A DNA stretch of 64,000 bases from Specibacter cremeus (GTDB taxonomy: Bacteria; Actinomycetota; Actinomycetes; Actinomycetales; Micrococcaceae), in assembly GCF_003946885.1 (NCBI RefSeq), contig NZ_RWKQ01000011.1, forward strand, positions 1 to 64,000, in the 5' to 3' direction. Of the stretch, positions 10,263 to 18,949 are shown one piece after another. The notes beneath the pieces are model-generated. The model did not search any database. It had not been told where the DNA came from and saw only the letters and a list, made by a program, of their open reading frames with translations. The translations under genes were made by a program, and so were the position numbers. The stretch's first letter is position 1. Each line of letters starts with the position of its first letter.

Positions 10263-11759
10263 TTACATGCTGTGCGGGTTCGGCATGCCGATGTACTGCG
10301 TGTACTGGTACTCGGCGATGCCTTCGATCGAACCCTCGCGGCCCATGCCCGACTGCTTGACGCCGCCGAACGGGGCGGCGGCGTTGGAGATGACCCCGGC
10401 GTTCAGGCCCATCATGCCGGCCTCGATCCGGTCGGCCATGCGCAGGCCGCGGTTGAGGTCCTTCGTGAACACGTAGGAGGCCAGGCCGAATTCGGTGTCG
10501 TTGGCCAGGGCGACGGCCTCGTCCTCGGTCTTGAACGTCACGATCGGGGCGACCGGGCCGAAGATCTCCTCGGTCAGGATGCGCGCCCCCGGCTCGACGC
10601 CCTTGAGCACGGTCGGCTGGTAGAAGTACCCCGGCCCGTCGACGGGCGCCCCGCCGACCACGGCCTCGGCGCCGTCGGCCACGGCGTCGGCGACCAGCGA
10701 GTGGACCTTGTCGCGGCTCTTGGCGTCGATCAGCGGGCCGACGTTCGTGCTCGGCTCGGTGCCGCGGCCGGTCGTCATGGCGGCCATCTTGGCGGCGAAC
10801 TTCGCGGCGAACTCGTCGGCCACGGACTCCTGGACGATGAACCGGTTCGCGGCCGTGCAGGCCTCGCCCATGTTGCGCAGCTTCGCGGCCATCGCGCCGT
10901 CGGCGGCGGCGTCCAGGTCGGCGTCCTCGAACACCAGGAACGGGGCGTTGCCGCCGAGTTCCATGGACGTGCGGAGCACGTTCTGCGATGCGTCGGCCAG
11001 CAGGCGCCGGCCCACCTGGGTGGAGCCGGTGAAGGAGAGCTTGCGCAGGCGCGAGTCCTGGATCATCGGTCCGGTCACCGCGCCGGCGCTGGACGTGGCG
11101 ACGACGTTCAGCACGCCGGCGGGCAGGCCGGCGTCGAGCATGACCTGGGCGAACAGCTGGGACGTCAACGGCGTCAGGTTGGCCGGCTTGAGCACCATGG
11201 TGCAGCCGGCGGCGACGGCCGGGGCGACCTTGCGGGTGGCCATGGCCAGCGGGAAGTTCCACGGGGTGATCAGCAGGCACGGGCCCACCGGCTTCTTCTG
11301 CACGAGCAGCCGGCTGGTGCCCTCCGGGGACTGGGAGAAGCGGCCGAACGAGCGCACGGCCTCCTCGGAGAACCAGCGCAGGAACTCGGCGCCGTACGTG
11401 ACCTCGCCGCGCGCCTCGGCCAGCGGCTTGCCCATCTCCAGGGTCATCAACAGCGCGAAGTCGTCCGCGCGGGCGGTGACGAGCTCGAAGGCGCGGCGCA
11501 GGATCTCGGCGCGCTCGCGCGGGGCCGTCGCGGCCCAGGCCTCCTGCGCGTCCACGGCCGCGTCCAGCGCGGCGGCGCCGTCCTCGACGCCGGCGTCGGC
11601 GATGCTCAGGAGCACCTTGCCCGTCGCCGGGTCCTCGACGTCGAACGTCTTCCCCGAGGCGGCGGGGCGCCAGGCACCGTTGATCAGCAGGCCCGTGGGC
11701 ACGCCGGCCAGCAGCTCGCTTTCACGCTGCGTCAATTCATTGGTGGCGCTGACGGTCAT
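10263..11759 (-). CDS. gabD: NAD(P)-dependent succinate-semialdehyde dehydrogenase
   Basis: A 498-residue aldehyde dehydrogenase of the succinate-semialdehyde type, oxidising succinate semialdehyde to succinate in the GABA shunt. Visible motifs are CLLITPWNFPLAM, FTGSTQVGRRL, the general-base glutamate in MELGGNAPF and the catalytic cysteine in NMGEACTAANRF. A GabD-typical PFGGVKQSGMGREGS occurs near the C-terminus. The ATG at 11759 is chosen for its GAAGGAG ribosome site; an earlier start would add 15 residues without homology. The gene follows rsmI on the same strand after a 218-bp gap holding three TGTACA repeats, suggesting its own regulated promoter. No transaminase gene is adjacent. Confidence 0.9.
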   Translation of the reverse strand: MTVSATNELTQRESELLAGVPTGLLINGAWRPAASGKTFDVEDPATGKVLLSIADAGVEDGAAALDAAVDAQEAWAATAPRERAEILRRAFELVTARADDFALLMTLEMGKPLAEARGEVTYGAEFLRWFSEEAVRSFGRFSQSPEGTSRLLVQKKPVGPCLLITPWNFPLAMATRKVAPAVAAGCTMVLKPANLTPLTSQLFAQVMLDAGLPAGVLNVVATSSAGAVTGPMIQDSRLRKLSFTGSTQVGRRLLADASQNVLRTSMELGGNAPFLVFEDADLDAAADGAMAAKLRNMGEACTAANRFIVQESVADEFAAKFAAKMAAMTTGRGTEPSTNVGPLIDAKSRDKVHSLVADAVADGAEAVVGGAPVDGPGYFYQPTVLKGVEPGARILTEEIFGPVAPIVTFKTEDEAVALANDTEFGLASYVFTKDLNRGLRMADRIEAGMMGLNAGVISNAAAPFGGVKQSGMGREGSIEGIAEYQYTQYIGMPNPHSM

Positions 11760-11893
11760 GATGACTCCTTCGACGGGTGCGCTGCGGTGGGGGCCGGGCA
11801 GCATGGGGAAACGGGGATGTCGCTTCCCTCACGGTATGTCCCCGAATCCGGGAGCGTCTATGCATGCACGCACTACGGAACACGGCCATCACT

Positions 11894-11932
11894 GTGCAGC
11901 TGTACAGTGCAGTTGTACAGTGCAGTTGTACA
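11894..11932. repeat. Three tandem 13-bp repeats with TGTACA cores upstream of gabD
   Basis: The unit GTGCAGYTGTACA occurs at 11894-11906, 11907-11919 and 11920-11932. Each holds the palindrome TGTACA. A fourth palindrome GCTGTACAGC lies at 12002-12011 inside the rsmI 3' end. The array is 135-173 bp upstream of the gabD start and looks like an operator cluster. Confidence 0.7.
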
Positions 11933-11977
11933 GCGGCCGCCGGCGGCCCGGAACCCCCGTCCGGCGCAGAGGGACGC

Positions 11978-12862
11978 TCAGGCCCGGGCGGCCAGCACGG
12001 CGCTGTACAGCTCGCGTTTGCTGACGTGGAATTCGCCGGCCACGACGGCGACGGCCTCCTTGAGGCGCAGGCCGCCGGCCACCAATGCGGCCACGTCCGC
12101 GACGTGGTCCGCCGGCTCCGACGGGGCGGCGTCCGGTGCGCCGGCGACGACGACGGCGATCTCGCCGCGGATCTCGGTCGCCTCGGCCCACTCGAGCAGG
12201 CCGGCCAGCGGCAGGCGCAGCACCTCCTCGTACGTCTTGGTCAGTTCCCGGCACACGGCCGCGCGCCGGTCCGGGCCGAACGCCTCGTGCAGCGCGCGCA
12301 GCATCGGCTCGAGCCGGTGCGGGGCCTCGAAGAACACCATGGTGCGCCGTTCCGCGGCCAGGTCCCGCAACCGGCCGGCCCGCTCCCCCGCCTTGCGCGG
12401 CAGGAACCCCTCGAAGCAGAACCTGTCCGTGGGCAGCCCGGACAATGCGAGCGCCGTCAGCACGGCGGACGGTCCGGGCGCGGCCGTGACCCGCACGCCG
12501 GCGGCGACGGCGGCCTCGACGAGCCGGAACCCGGGGTCGGAGACCGACGGCATGCCGGCGTCGGTGACCATCAGCAGGACCTTGCCATCGCGCACCTGCG
12601 CCAACAGGTCGGCCGTCCGCGCCGCCTCGTTGTGTTCGTGGTAGCTGACCACGCGGCCGGCGACCGTCACGCCCAGCGCCGTCACCAGCCGGTGCAGCCG
12701 GCGGGTGTCCTCCGCCGCGATGAGGTCGGCGGTGCCGAGCCACTCGACGAGCCGGGCGGTGGCGTCGCCCATGTTGCCGATGGGCGTCCCGGCCAGCACG
12801 ATGAGGCCGTCGGCGGGGACTTCGACGGTGCCCTGCGGCTCGTGCTGCTGTGAATCGTCCAT
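11978..12862 (-). CDS. rsmI: 16S rRNA (cytidine-1402-2'-O)-methyltransferase
   Basis: A 294-residue SAM-dependent methyltransferase of the tetrapyrrole-methylase fold that 2'-O-methylates C1402 of 16S rRNA. RsmI motifs are VLAGTPIGNMGD, IAAEDTRRLHRL, YHEHNE, LMVTDAGMPSVSDPG and TAAPGPSAVLTALALSGLPTDRFCFEGFLPRK. The ATG at 12862 directly follows GGAGGC, too close for normal ribosome-site spacing, but a TACGCT box ends 6 nt upstream, so the message is probably leaderless. It is divergent from the O-mannosyltransferase gene with 52 bp between starts, a conserved actinobacterial neighbour pair. Confidence 0.95.
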   Translation of the reverse strand: MDDSQQHEPQGTVEVPADGLIVLAGTPIGNMGDATARLVEWLGTADLIAAEDTRRLHRLVTALGVTVAGRVVSYHEHNEAARTADLLAQVRDGKVLLMVTDAGMPSVSDPGFRLVEAAVAAGVRVTAAPGPSAVLTALALSGLPTDRFCFEGFLPRKAGERAGRLRDLAAERRTMVFFEAPHRLEPMLRALHEAFGPDRRAAVCRELTKTYEEVLRLPLAGLLEWAEATEIRGEIAVVVAGAPDAAPSEPADHVADVAALVAGGLRLKEAVAVVAGEFHVSKRELYSAVLAARA

Positions 12863-12868
12863 GCCTCC

Positions 12869-12908
12869 AGCGTAGTGTCCCGTGGCTGCGCGGCCGTGTC
12901 GGTAGCAT
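12869..12908. promoter_or_regulatory. Divergent -10 boxes for rsmI and the mannosyltransferase
   Basis: Minus strand: TACGCT at 12874-12869, 6 nt before the rsmI ATG. Plus strand: TAGCAT at 12903-12908, 6 nt before the GTG at 12915. Both messages are predicted to be leaderless. Confidence 0.45.
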
Positions 12909-12914
12909 GGCAGG

Positions 12915-14576
12915 GTGCACCCGACCACTGAGGTATCCGCCGTCGTGCCCCCGCCCAGCGAGCCGGCGGCACGCCCGCGGTGGGTGCGCGACCCGGCCGT
13001 GGCGTTCACCCGGGCCGCCCTGGCCGTGCGGCTGCTCGGCGACCGGCCGGCCCTGCCGGTGTCGCTGCGACTGTGGGCCTGGCTGGGGCCGGCCCTGGCC
13101 GCCGTCGTCGGTGGGGTGCTGCGCTTTGTCCGGCTCGGCGATCCGCATTCGCTCGTGTTCGACGAGACCTACTATGTCAAGGACGCCTACAGCTACCTGC
13201 AGAGCGGGTATGAACGCAACTGGGCGGACAAGGCCAACGAGTTGTTCGTCACCGGCAACTTCTCGGCCCTGCAGCACACGCCCGAATACGTGGTGCATCC
13301 ACCGGTCGGGAAGTGGATGATCGCGTTCGGTATGTGGCTGTTCGGGCCGTCCAGCTCGTTCGGGTGGCGTTTTTCCGCCGCCGCCGTCGGCACCGTGTCC
13401 ATCTTCCTGCTGGCCCTGATCGCGTACAAGCTGTTCCGGTCAGTCATCCTCGCCTCGATCGCGGGCCTGCTGTTCGCCGTCGACGGGCACGCGATCGTGC
13501 AGTCGCGCACGTCCCTGCTGGACATTTTCGTCATGTTCTGGGCGCTGGTCGCCTTCGGCGCGCTCCTCATGGACCGTGATGACGGACGACGGCGGCTGGC
13601 CCGGCGGGTTGCCGCGCTCGCCCCGGACGGGGGTGCTCCCCCGTCGCGGGCGCTCATGTACGGCCCGTGGCTGGGCGTGCGCTGGTGGCGGCTCGCGGCC
13701 GGCGTGGCCCTGGGCCTGTGCATCGGGACGAAGTGGTCCGGCCTGTTCTTCCTGGCCGCGTTCGGCCTCATGACGGTGCTGTGGGACGCCAACGCGCGGC
13801 GCATCGCCGGGATCAGGTACTGGATCTCCGCGGCCATCCTGAAGGACGGGCTGTTCGCGTTCGTCTCGACGGTGCCGGTGGCGTTCGTGACCTACCTGGC
13901 CACGTGGACCGGCTGGTTCCTCTCCTCCGACGCCTACGACCGCCAATGGGCGGCGGGCAACCCCGGCGGTGCGTGGGGGTGGATCCCCGGCCCGTTGCGC
14001 TCGTTGTGGCACTACCATGCGACGGCGTACGCGTTCCACACGGGGCTGGACTCCGACCACCCGTACAAGGCGAACGCGTGGTCGTGGTTCGTGATGGGCC
14101 GGCCCACGTCGTTCTATGCCCAGTACCCCGTGCGGGGCGAGGACGGCTGCACCGTCGACAAGTGCGCGTCGATGGTGACGAGCCTGGGCAACCCGCTGAT
14201 CTGGTGGGCCGGGTCGCTGGCCATCCTGGTCCTGGTCGGGTTGTGGGCGGCGCGCCGCGACTGGCGGGCCGGGGCCATCCTGTGTGGTTTCGCCGCCGGC
14301 TACCTGCCGTGGCTCGCGTACCCGAATCGGACGATCTTCTTCTTCTACGCGATCGCGTACGAACCGTACCTCATCCTGGCCGTGACCATGGTGCTGGGCC
14401 TGGTGCTGGGCAGGGCCGCGGCGCCATCGTGGCGGCGCCGCCAGGGGGCCCTGTTCGTGGGCCTGTTCCTGCTGGCGGCCGTGCTGCTGAGCGCCTACTT
14501 CTACCCGGTCTGGACGTCCTCGGTGATCCCGTTCCAGGAGTGGGTCCACCGCATGTGGATGCCGAGCTGGATCTAG
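12915..14576 (+). CDS. pmt: Dolichyl-phosphate-mannose-protein mannosyltransferase (GT39)
   Basis: A 553-residue multi-spanning membrane enzyme that transfers mannose from polyprenyl-phosphate-mannose to Ser/Thr of exported proteins. The catalytic-loop acidic pair is in FDETYYVKDAYSY (about residue 80). HPPVGKW and SRTSLLDIFVMFWAL match actinobacterial PMT proteins, and about ten or more hydrophobic helices follow. The start is GTG, chosen because TAGCAT lies 6 nt before it and no better start is near. The stop codon TAG overlaps the GTG of the following MFS gene, so the two are translationally coupled. Confidence 0.93.
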   Translation: MHPTTEVSAVVPPPSEPAARPRWVRDPAVAFTRAALAVRLLGDRPALPVSLRLWAWLGPALAAVVGGVLRFVRLGDPHSLVFDETYYVKDAYSYLQSGYERNWADKANELFVTGNFSALQHTPEYVVHPPVGKWMIAFGMWLFGPSSSFGWRFSAAAVGTVSIFLLALIAYKLFRSVILASIAGLLFAVDGHAIVQSRTSLLDIFVMFWALVAFGALLMDRDDGRRRLARRVAALAPDGGAPPSRALMYGPWLGVRWWRLAAGVALGLCIGTKWSGLFFLAAFGLMTVLWDANARRIAGIRYWISAAILKDGLFAFVSTVPVAFVTYLATWTGWFLSSDAYDRQWAAGNPGGAWGWIPGPLRSLWHYHATAYAFHTGLDSDHPYKANAWSWFVMGRPTSFYAQYPVRGEDGCTVDKCASMVTSLGNPLIWWAGSLAILVLVGLWAARRDWRAGAILCGFAAGYLPWLAYPNRTIFFFYAIAYEPYLILAVTMVLGLVLGRAAAPSWRRRQGALFVGLFLLAAVLLSAYFYPVWTSSVIPFQEWVHRMWMPSWI

Positions 14577-15721
14577 TGCGCCACACCCTGCCCGGCCTGC
14601 TCGCACTCACGGTGGCCTGCTTCATGGCCGTGACCACGGAGATGCTGCCCGTCGGACTGCTGCCGGCCATCGGGTCCACGTTCGGGGTGGGCGACTCCGT
14701 CACCGGGTTGCTGGTCAGCGTGTACGCCGTCATGGTGGCCGTGCTTGCCGTCCCGTTGACGCTGGCCACGCGCCGCGCCGCGCGCAAGACCCTCCTGCTG
14801 GCCACCGTGACCTGTTACGCGCTGAGCAACCTGCTCGTCACGCTGGCGCCGGGCTTCGCGCTCGTGGTCGCCGGGCGGGCGCTGGGCGGGGTGACCCACG
14901 CGCTGTTCTTCTCCGTGGCCATCGGCTACGTGTCCCGGTTGGTGGACCGCGCCTATGTGGGCCGGGCCCTGGCCCTGGTCACCGGCGGCGTCTCGGCCGG
15001 GTTCGTGCTCGGCGTGCCGCTGGCCACGTCGCTGGGCACCGCCGTGGGGTGGCGGGTCGCGTTCGGTGCGCTGGCCGCCGTGACCGGCGCCGCCGCCGTC
15101 GTCGTCGCGATCGTGCTGCCGCCGGTGCCGAACACCGTCCCGGCCCCCGCCCACGGCGAGGCGGGACGACGACGGCAACTGACCGCCGTCGTCGGCGCGA
15201 ACGGGCTGTCCTTCCTGGGGCAGTACTCGCTATACACATACATCACCGTGCTGCTGCTCGGTTCCGGTGCGGGCAAGGAGGCGATCGGGCCGATCCTGGT
15301 GCTGTGCGGGCTGGCCGGCCTGGTGGGGCTGTGGCTGGCTGCGCGGCGGCTCGACCACAACCCGCGGCTGGTCGGCGTGGCCGTCCTCGCGGTGGCGCTG
15401 GCCGGCATGGCCGGGGTGGGCCTCGCCTACCCGTCGCTGGCGCTGGTCATCGTCGCGGCGATGGCCTGGAACGGGGCGTTCGGCGCGGTGCCCTCCGTGT
15501 ACCAGTCGGCCGCGATCCGCACGCATGCCGTCGCGCCGGAAATGGCCGGGGCCTGGGTCAACGCGACCAGCAATGTGGGGATCGCCGCCGGGGCGGCCAT
15601 CGGCGCCGCGTTGCTGGCGGGGCCGGGCCTGCGGCCGATCGTGTGGACCGGCTGCGCCATCCTGGCCACGGCGCTGTTGCTGGTTGTCGCGGCCCGCCGC
15701 GCGTTCCCGCGCAAACCCTGA
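14576..15721 (+). CDS. MFS transporter (12 TM, DHA1-like)
   Basis: A 381-residue major facilitator with about 12 transmembrane helices, similar to the arabinose-efflux/drug-exporter (DHA1) group. It opens RHTLPGLLALTVACFMAVTTEMLPVGLLP, typical of this group (TEMLPVGLLP). The GTG start at 14576 shares its G with the preceding TAG stop, indicating translational coupling to the mannosyltransferase. The open frame continues upstream only as an overlap with that gene. The substrate is unknown; coupling to O-mannosylation may be only operon economy. Confidence 0.87.
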   Translation: MRHTLPGLLALTVACFMAVTTEMLPVGLLPAIGSTFGVGDSVTGLLVSVYAVMVAVLAVPLTLATRRAARKTLLLATVTCYALSNLLVTLAPGFALVVAGRALGGVTHALFFSVAIGYVSRLVDRAYVGRALALVTGGVSAGFVLGVPLATSLGTAVGWRVAFGALAAVTGAAAVVVAIVLPPVPNTVPAPAHGEAGRRRQLTAVVGANGLSFLGQYSLYTYITVLLLGSGAGKEAIGPILVLCGLAGLVGLWLAARRLDHNPRLVGVAVLAVALAGMAGVGLAYPSLALVIVAAMAWNGAFGAVPSVYQSAAIRTHAVAPEMAGAWVNATSNVGIAAGAAIGAALLAGPGLRPIVWTGCAILATALLLVVAARRAFPRKP

Positions 15722-15737
15722 CCCGGGGTTGCGCGGG

Positions 15738-16910
15738 TTACTCCGTGGCGGCCGCGCGGCGGCCCGGCCGACGCGACTTGGCAACCTGGGTGCGGCGCGA
15801 CTTCGTGGGCCAGGTGAACGCCAGCGTCAAAGTCGACACGACCAGGATGATGACGCCGACCACCAGGCCCGCATCCATCCAGAACTGCTCGGGGAACAGC
15901 CGGATCAGGGTGTCGTTGACGTAGAACGTCCACGTGCCGTTCGCGAAGAACAGCTCGTGCAGGTCGGTGAAGAACGTGGTCCAGCCGATGACGGCCAGGA
16001 CGCCGAGGGCGAGGACCAGTGCCAACGTCACGATGGACCCCGCGAACAGGCTGCGCCGGATCCCGCCGACGGTGCGGCGGCGCAGGTAAAGGCAGAAGAT
16101 GACCATGGCGATGGCCAGCACGGTGCCGACGATGAAGGCCAAGTCGATGACGGATTTCACGTCCGCCATGTGGCTGACCTCGCCGGGCTTGAACAGGGGG
16201 TGCCCCTGGGTGTCAACGAGATCGCCAAGATAGCGCGGTGGGGCCAGGTTGAGGAGGTAGTCGACGGCGTAGGAGCCGTAACTCATGCGGTCCCCGGTGC
16301 TGAAGCCGAACGTGTCACCCGGAAACCCGGGCCGGTGGTACTCGATCCACAGGAACGCGTTCGTCGTGACGAGCCGCAAGGCCAGCACGAGCAGCACCAC
16401 CGGATAGCAGACGGCGAGCAGGACCTGGATGACGCGCGGCAGCACCGGTTTCGTCCGGGCCGCCTGTTCGCGGGCGGCCACTCGCTTGTCGATCTCCTCC
16501 TGCGGCGGCCGGATGTGGAGCATTGACGTGGGCGACTGCTCGACGTGCGGAACACCGTCAGCCTCGGCCGCATCCCCGGCGCCACCCTTGTCCGCCGCCG
16601 CGTCCGCCACCGCAGGGAATTTCGGCATCGAACCGGCCGGGCGCATGGGCTCGTCCTGCACGCCGTCGGACGCATGGTCGATCTTCACGGTCGCCGGCAC
16701 GTGGACACCCGGATCCGTGGACGTGGTACCGGCCGGCTCGCCGGTCTTGGGGTTCCCGCCTGCCGGGGCGTTCGGAACCATCCGCGCGAAGGCGGGCTCG
16801 GCGTCGTCCTCCGGTACCTCGACGGCGCCGGGCGTGGACCCCGGCGTGATTTCGTCCGGATTCCTGGATGTCGGGATGGCGGGGCCTGCTGGTGTCTGGT
16901 TCTCGCTCAC
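15738..16910 (-). CDS. TIGR01906/DUF1461 family integral membrane protein
   Basis: A 390-residue protein. The first ~150 residues are an acidic, Pro/Gly-rich, probably disordered cytoplasmic stretch. Four membrane helices follow (about 158-180, 262-285, 298-322 and 358-382), and the tail is strongly basic. The membrane part (FLWIEYHRPGFPGDTFGFS, then HMADVKSVIDLAF and FTDLHELFFANGTWTF) fits the TIGR01906/DUF1461 family, whose function is unknown. The start is GTG at 16910, with TAGGCT 6 nt upstream, again a leaderless arrangement. It converges on the MFS gene with 16 bp between. Confidence 0.85.
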   Translation of the reverse strand: MSENQTPAGPAIPTSRNPDEITPGSTPGAVEVPEDDAEPAFARMVPNAPAGGNPKTGEPAGTTSTDPGVHVPATVKIDHASDGVQDEPMRPAGSMPKFPAVADAAADKGGAGDAAEADGVPHVEQSPTSMLHIRPPQEEIDKRVAAREQAARTKPVLPRVIQVLLAVCYPVVLLVLALRLVTTNAFLWIEYHRPGFPGDTFGFSTGDRMSYGSYAVDYLLNLAPPRYLGDLVDTQGHPLFKPGEVSHMADVKSVIDLAFIVGTVLAIAMVIFCLYLRRRTVGGIRRSLFAGSIVTLALVLALGVLAVIGWTTFFTDLHELFFANGTWTFYVNDTLIRLFPEQFWMDAGLVVGVIILVVSTLTLAFTWPTKSRRTQVAKSRRPGRRAAATE

Positions 16911-16916
16911 CTTTGA

Positions 16917-16922
16917 AGCCTA
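16917..16922 (-). promoter_or_regulatory. Predicted -10 box (TAGGCT) for the DUF1461 gene
   Basis: TAGGCT on the minus strand ends 6 nt before the GTG at 16910. The AAAG just before the GTG is too close to act as a good ribosome site. Confidence 0.35.
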
Positions 16923-17036
16923 CCGGCGCAGCGGGCGCCGCTCACCGTGCCACCCCGGGAGATGCCAAAACTCCCAGCAAACCGTTATGTTCCAGCGCCA
17001 CGGATCCGCGGCGGCCGGGCCCGGACGGGCCGCCCG

Positions 17037-17113
17037 GGTCTCGACAAGCTCGACCACCGGTTCGGTGATTGAGCCTGTCGAAATCGCCTCGGGTCTCGAC
17101 ACGCTCGACCACC
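17037..17113. repeat. REP-like 3'-end element, copy 1 (TCTCGACAAGCTCGACCACC family)
   Basis: It holds GTCTCGACAAGCTCGACCACCG, a partly complementary GTGATTGAGCCTGTCGAAAT and a second GTCTCGACACGCTCGACCACC, ending at the stop of the SpoIIM-like gene. The same family occurs at 20784-20873, 37987-38045 and 42073-42138, always next to gene 3' ends. Confidence 0.75.
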
Positions 17114-17114
17114 G

Positions 17115-18107
17115 TCAGGCGGTCAGGACGGAGGCGCCGGCGTCGTCGTCGGACATGTCCCCCCGCTCACCGGCGAGGTAGGCGCGCCGGCCCAGCACCA
17201 GCGTGTACGTCCAATACGCGGCCAGGACCGTGGCCCCGATGCCCAGTTTCGCCCACACGGGCAACGGGCTCGGCGTCACGAATCCCTCCACCAACCCGGA
17301 GACGAACAGCACGAAGACCAGGCCGATCGCCACCGTGATCAGCGACCGCCCCTCCCGCGCCACCGCGTCCAGGCGCCGGTGCCGGCCGGGATTCACCCAC
17401 GCCCAGAAGATGCGCAGCCCGGCCGCCGACGCGACGAACACGGCCGTCAGCTCCATCATCCCGTGCGGCAGGATGTAGCTGAAGAACACGTCGCCGCGGT
17501 GGTAGGCGAACATGACGCCGCCGGTGATCCCGACGTTCTGGGCGTTCATGAACAGCTGGTACGGGACGAAGATGCCGGTGATGCCGAACGCCACGCACTG
17601 GGCGGCGATCCAGGCGTTGTTCGTCCACACCGACCCGGCGAAGGACGCCGCCGGGTTCTCCGAGTAGTAGTTGACGAAGTCGTGCTCCACGATCCGCTTC
17701 AGGTCCGCCGAACCGCCCAACGCCGCCAGCACGCCCGGCGTCCGGGCCGCCCACACGCCGAACAGCAGCGCCGTGAGCGTGAACAGGACGCCGACCACCA
17801 CCGTCAGCCAGCGGATCCGGTAGAACGCGGCCGGCAGCGAGATGACGACGAACCGGGCCACGTCGGTGAGGACATTCGTCCGGGCGCCGGTGAAACGCGT
17901 CCGCGCCCGGGCCAGGGTGGACGACAACGACGTCGACAACGGGGTCTCGGCCGCCACCGACCGCAGCAGTGACAGGTGCGAGGACACGCCCTGGTACAGG
18001 TGGAGCAGCTCGTCGGCCTCGGCCCCCGTGAGGCGGCGTTTGCGCGACAAGGCGTCCAGCCGGTCCCATTGGGGCCGGTGCACGGCGGCGAATGCGTCCA
18101 GGTCCAC
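17115..18107 (-). CDS. SpoIIM-like (stage II sporulation protein M, DUF95) membrane protein
   Basis: A 330-residue protein of the SpoIIM/DUF95 family with an N-terminal soluble helical part and about six membrane helices. Family stretches include DLDAFAAVHRPQWDRLDAL, FVNYYSENPAASFAG and ILPHGMMELTAVFVA. In non-sporulating actinobacteria its role is unknown; it is commonly divergent from an RDD gene, as here. Three GTG codons lie close together. The one at 18107 gives the family start (DLDAFxxVH) and is 7 nt from a TAGGGT box, so it is preferred over 18116 and 18113. Confidence 0.88.
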   Translation of the reverse strand: MDLDAFAAVHRPQWDRLDALSRKRRLTGAEADELLHLYQGVSSHLSLLRSVAAETPLSTSLSSTLARARTRFTGARTNVLTDVARFVVISLPAAFYRIRWLTVVVGVLFTLTALLFGVWAARTPGVLAALGGSADLKRIVEHDFVNYYSENPAASFAGSVWTNNAWIAAQCVAFGITGIFVPYQLFMNAQNVGITGGVMFAYHRGDVFFSYILPHGMMELTAVFVASAAGLRIFWAWVNPGRHRRLDAVAREGRSLITVAIGLVFVLFVSGLVEGFVTPSPLPVWAKLGIGATVLAAYWTYTLVLGRRAYLAGERGDMSDDDAGASVLTA

Positions 18108-18114
18108 GAACACC

Positions 18115-18151
18115 ACCCTAGCGCTCCACCCACACCGGTGGTGGCTACACT
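18115..18151. promoter_or_regulatory. Divergent -10 boxes for the SpoIIM-like and RDD genes
   Basis: Minus strand: TAGGGT at 18120-18115, 7 nt before the GTG at 18107. Plus strand: TACACT at 18146-18151, 6 nt before the ATG at 18158. Both messages are predicted to be leaderless. Confidence 0.45.
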
Positions 18152-18157
18152 GGCAGC

Positions 18158-18949
18158 ATGTCCGCGATCGTCACCGGCGAGGCCGTCGTCCTGGAACTGC
18201 GGCCGGCCTCCTTTGCCGCACGGTCCCTGGGCGCCGCCATCGACCTGCTCCTCGGGATCGCCGTCATCATCGGCCTGCTGGCCGGCTTCGCGGCGCTGCC
18301 GCAGGTGGTCGACCCCGCCGCCGGACGCATCATCGTGATCGTCGGGCTGGTGGGCGTCCTGGTGGTCCTGCCGGTCACCGTGGAGACGCTCTCACGGGGC
18401 AAGTCGCTGGGCAAGCTGGCCATGGGGCTGCGCGTGGTGCGCGACGACGGCGGCGCCGTCCGCTTCCGGCAAGCCCTGGTCAGGGGCCTGGTGGGCTTCT
18501 TCGAGATCTACCTGATGCTCGGCTCCGTGGCGTTCCTGGCCGCGCTGTTCAACGACAAGTCGAAGCGGCTGGGCGACATGCTGGCGGGCACGTACGCCAT
18601 CCGGGACCGGGCGCCGAAGACCCCGCCGCTGCTCGTTGCCACCCCGCCGTACCTGGCCCCGTGGGCGGCGGTGGCGGACATCGGCCGGCTGCCGGACCCG
18701 CTGGCCCGGCGCATCGGCGCGTTCCTGCGGCAGAGCCGGCAGATGGCGCCGGCGTCCCGTCTCGGGCTGGCGCAGTCATTGGCGCACGAGGCGTCGGGGC
18801 ACGTGGCGCCCCTGCCGGCCCCCGGCACGCCGGCGGAGGACTTCTTGGCCGCGCTCATGGCCGAGCGGCGCGAACGCGACTTCGTGCGGATGTCCGCCGC
18901 GCAGGAACGCGCCGAGGCGCTGGGCCGGCGGCTGCGCGGCGAGGCCTGA
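18158..18949 (+). CDS. RDD family membrane protein
   Basis: A 263-residue RDD-domain protein. The domain begins with FAARSLGAAIDLLLG (Arg-Asp pattern), has helices at about 22-50 and 58-82, the conserved GKSLGKLAMGLRVVRDDG loop and a third hydrophobic segment around 105-130 ending KRLGDMLAGTYAIRDR. The C-terminal ~120 residues are soluble and helical. RDD proteins have been linked to ion transport in some bacteria; function is open here. The ATG has no ribosome site and lies 6 nt after TACACT. Confidence 0.9.
   Translation: MSAIVTGEAVVLELRPASFAARSLGAAIDLLLGIAVIIGLLAGFAALPQVVDPAAGRIIVIVGLVGVLVVLPVTVETLSRGKSLGKLAMGLRVVRDDGGAVRFRQALVRGLVGFFEIYLMLGSVAFLAALFNDKSKRLGDMLAGTYAIRDRAPKTPPLLVATPPYLAPWAAVADIGRLPDPLARRIGAFLRQSRQMAPASRLGLAQSLAHEASGHVAPLPAPGTPAEDFLAALMAERRERDFVRMSAAQERAEALGRRLRGEA

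Noticed and set aside
8750-11759. A GabR-gabTD regulon
   Set aside because: The MocR protein is convergent with, not divergent from, gabD; no gabT is present, and a strong terminator separates them. The DMT exporter is the more likely target.
18107-18116. Earlier GTG starts of the SpoIIM-like gene (18116, 18113)
   Set aside because: The family begins DLDAFxxVH, which the GTG at 18107 gives directly, and the TAGGGT box would overlap the earlier codons.
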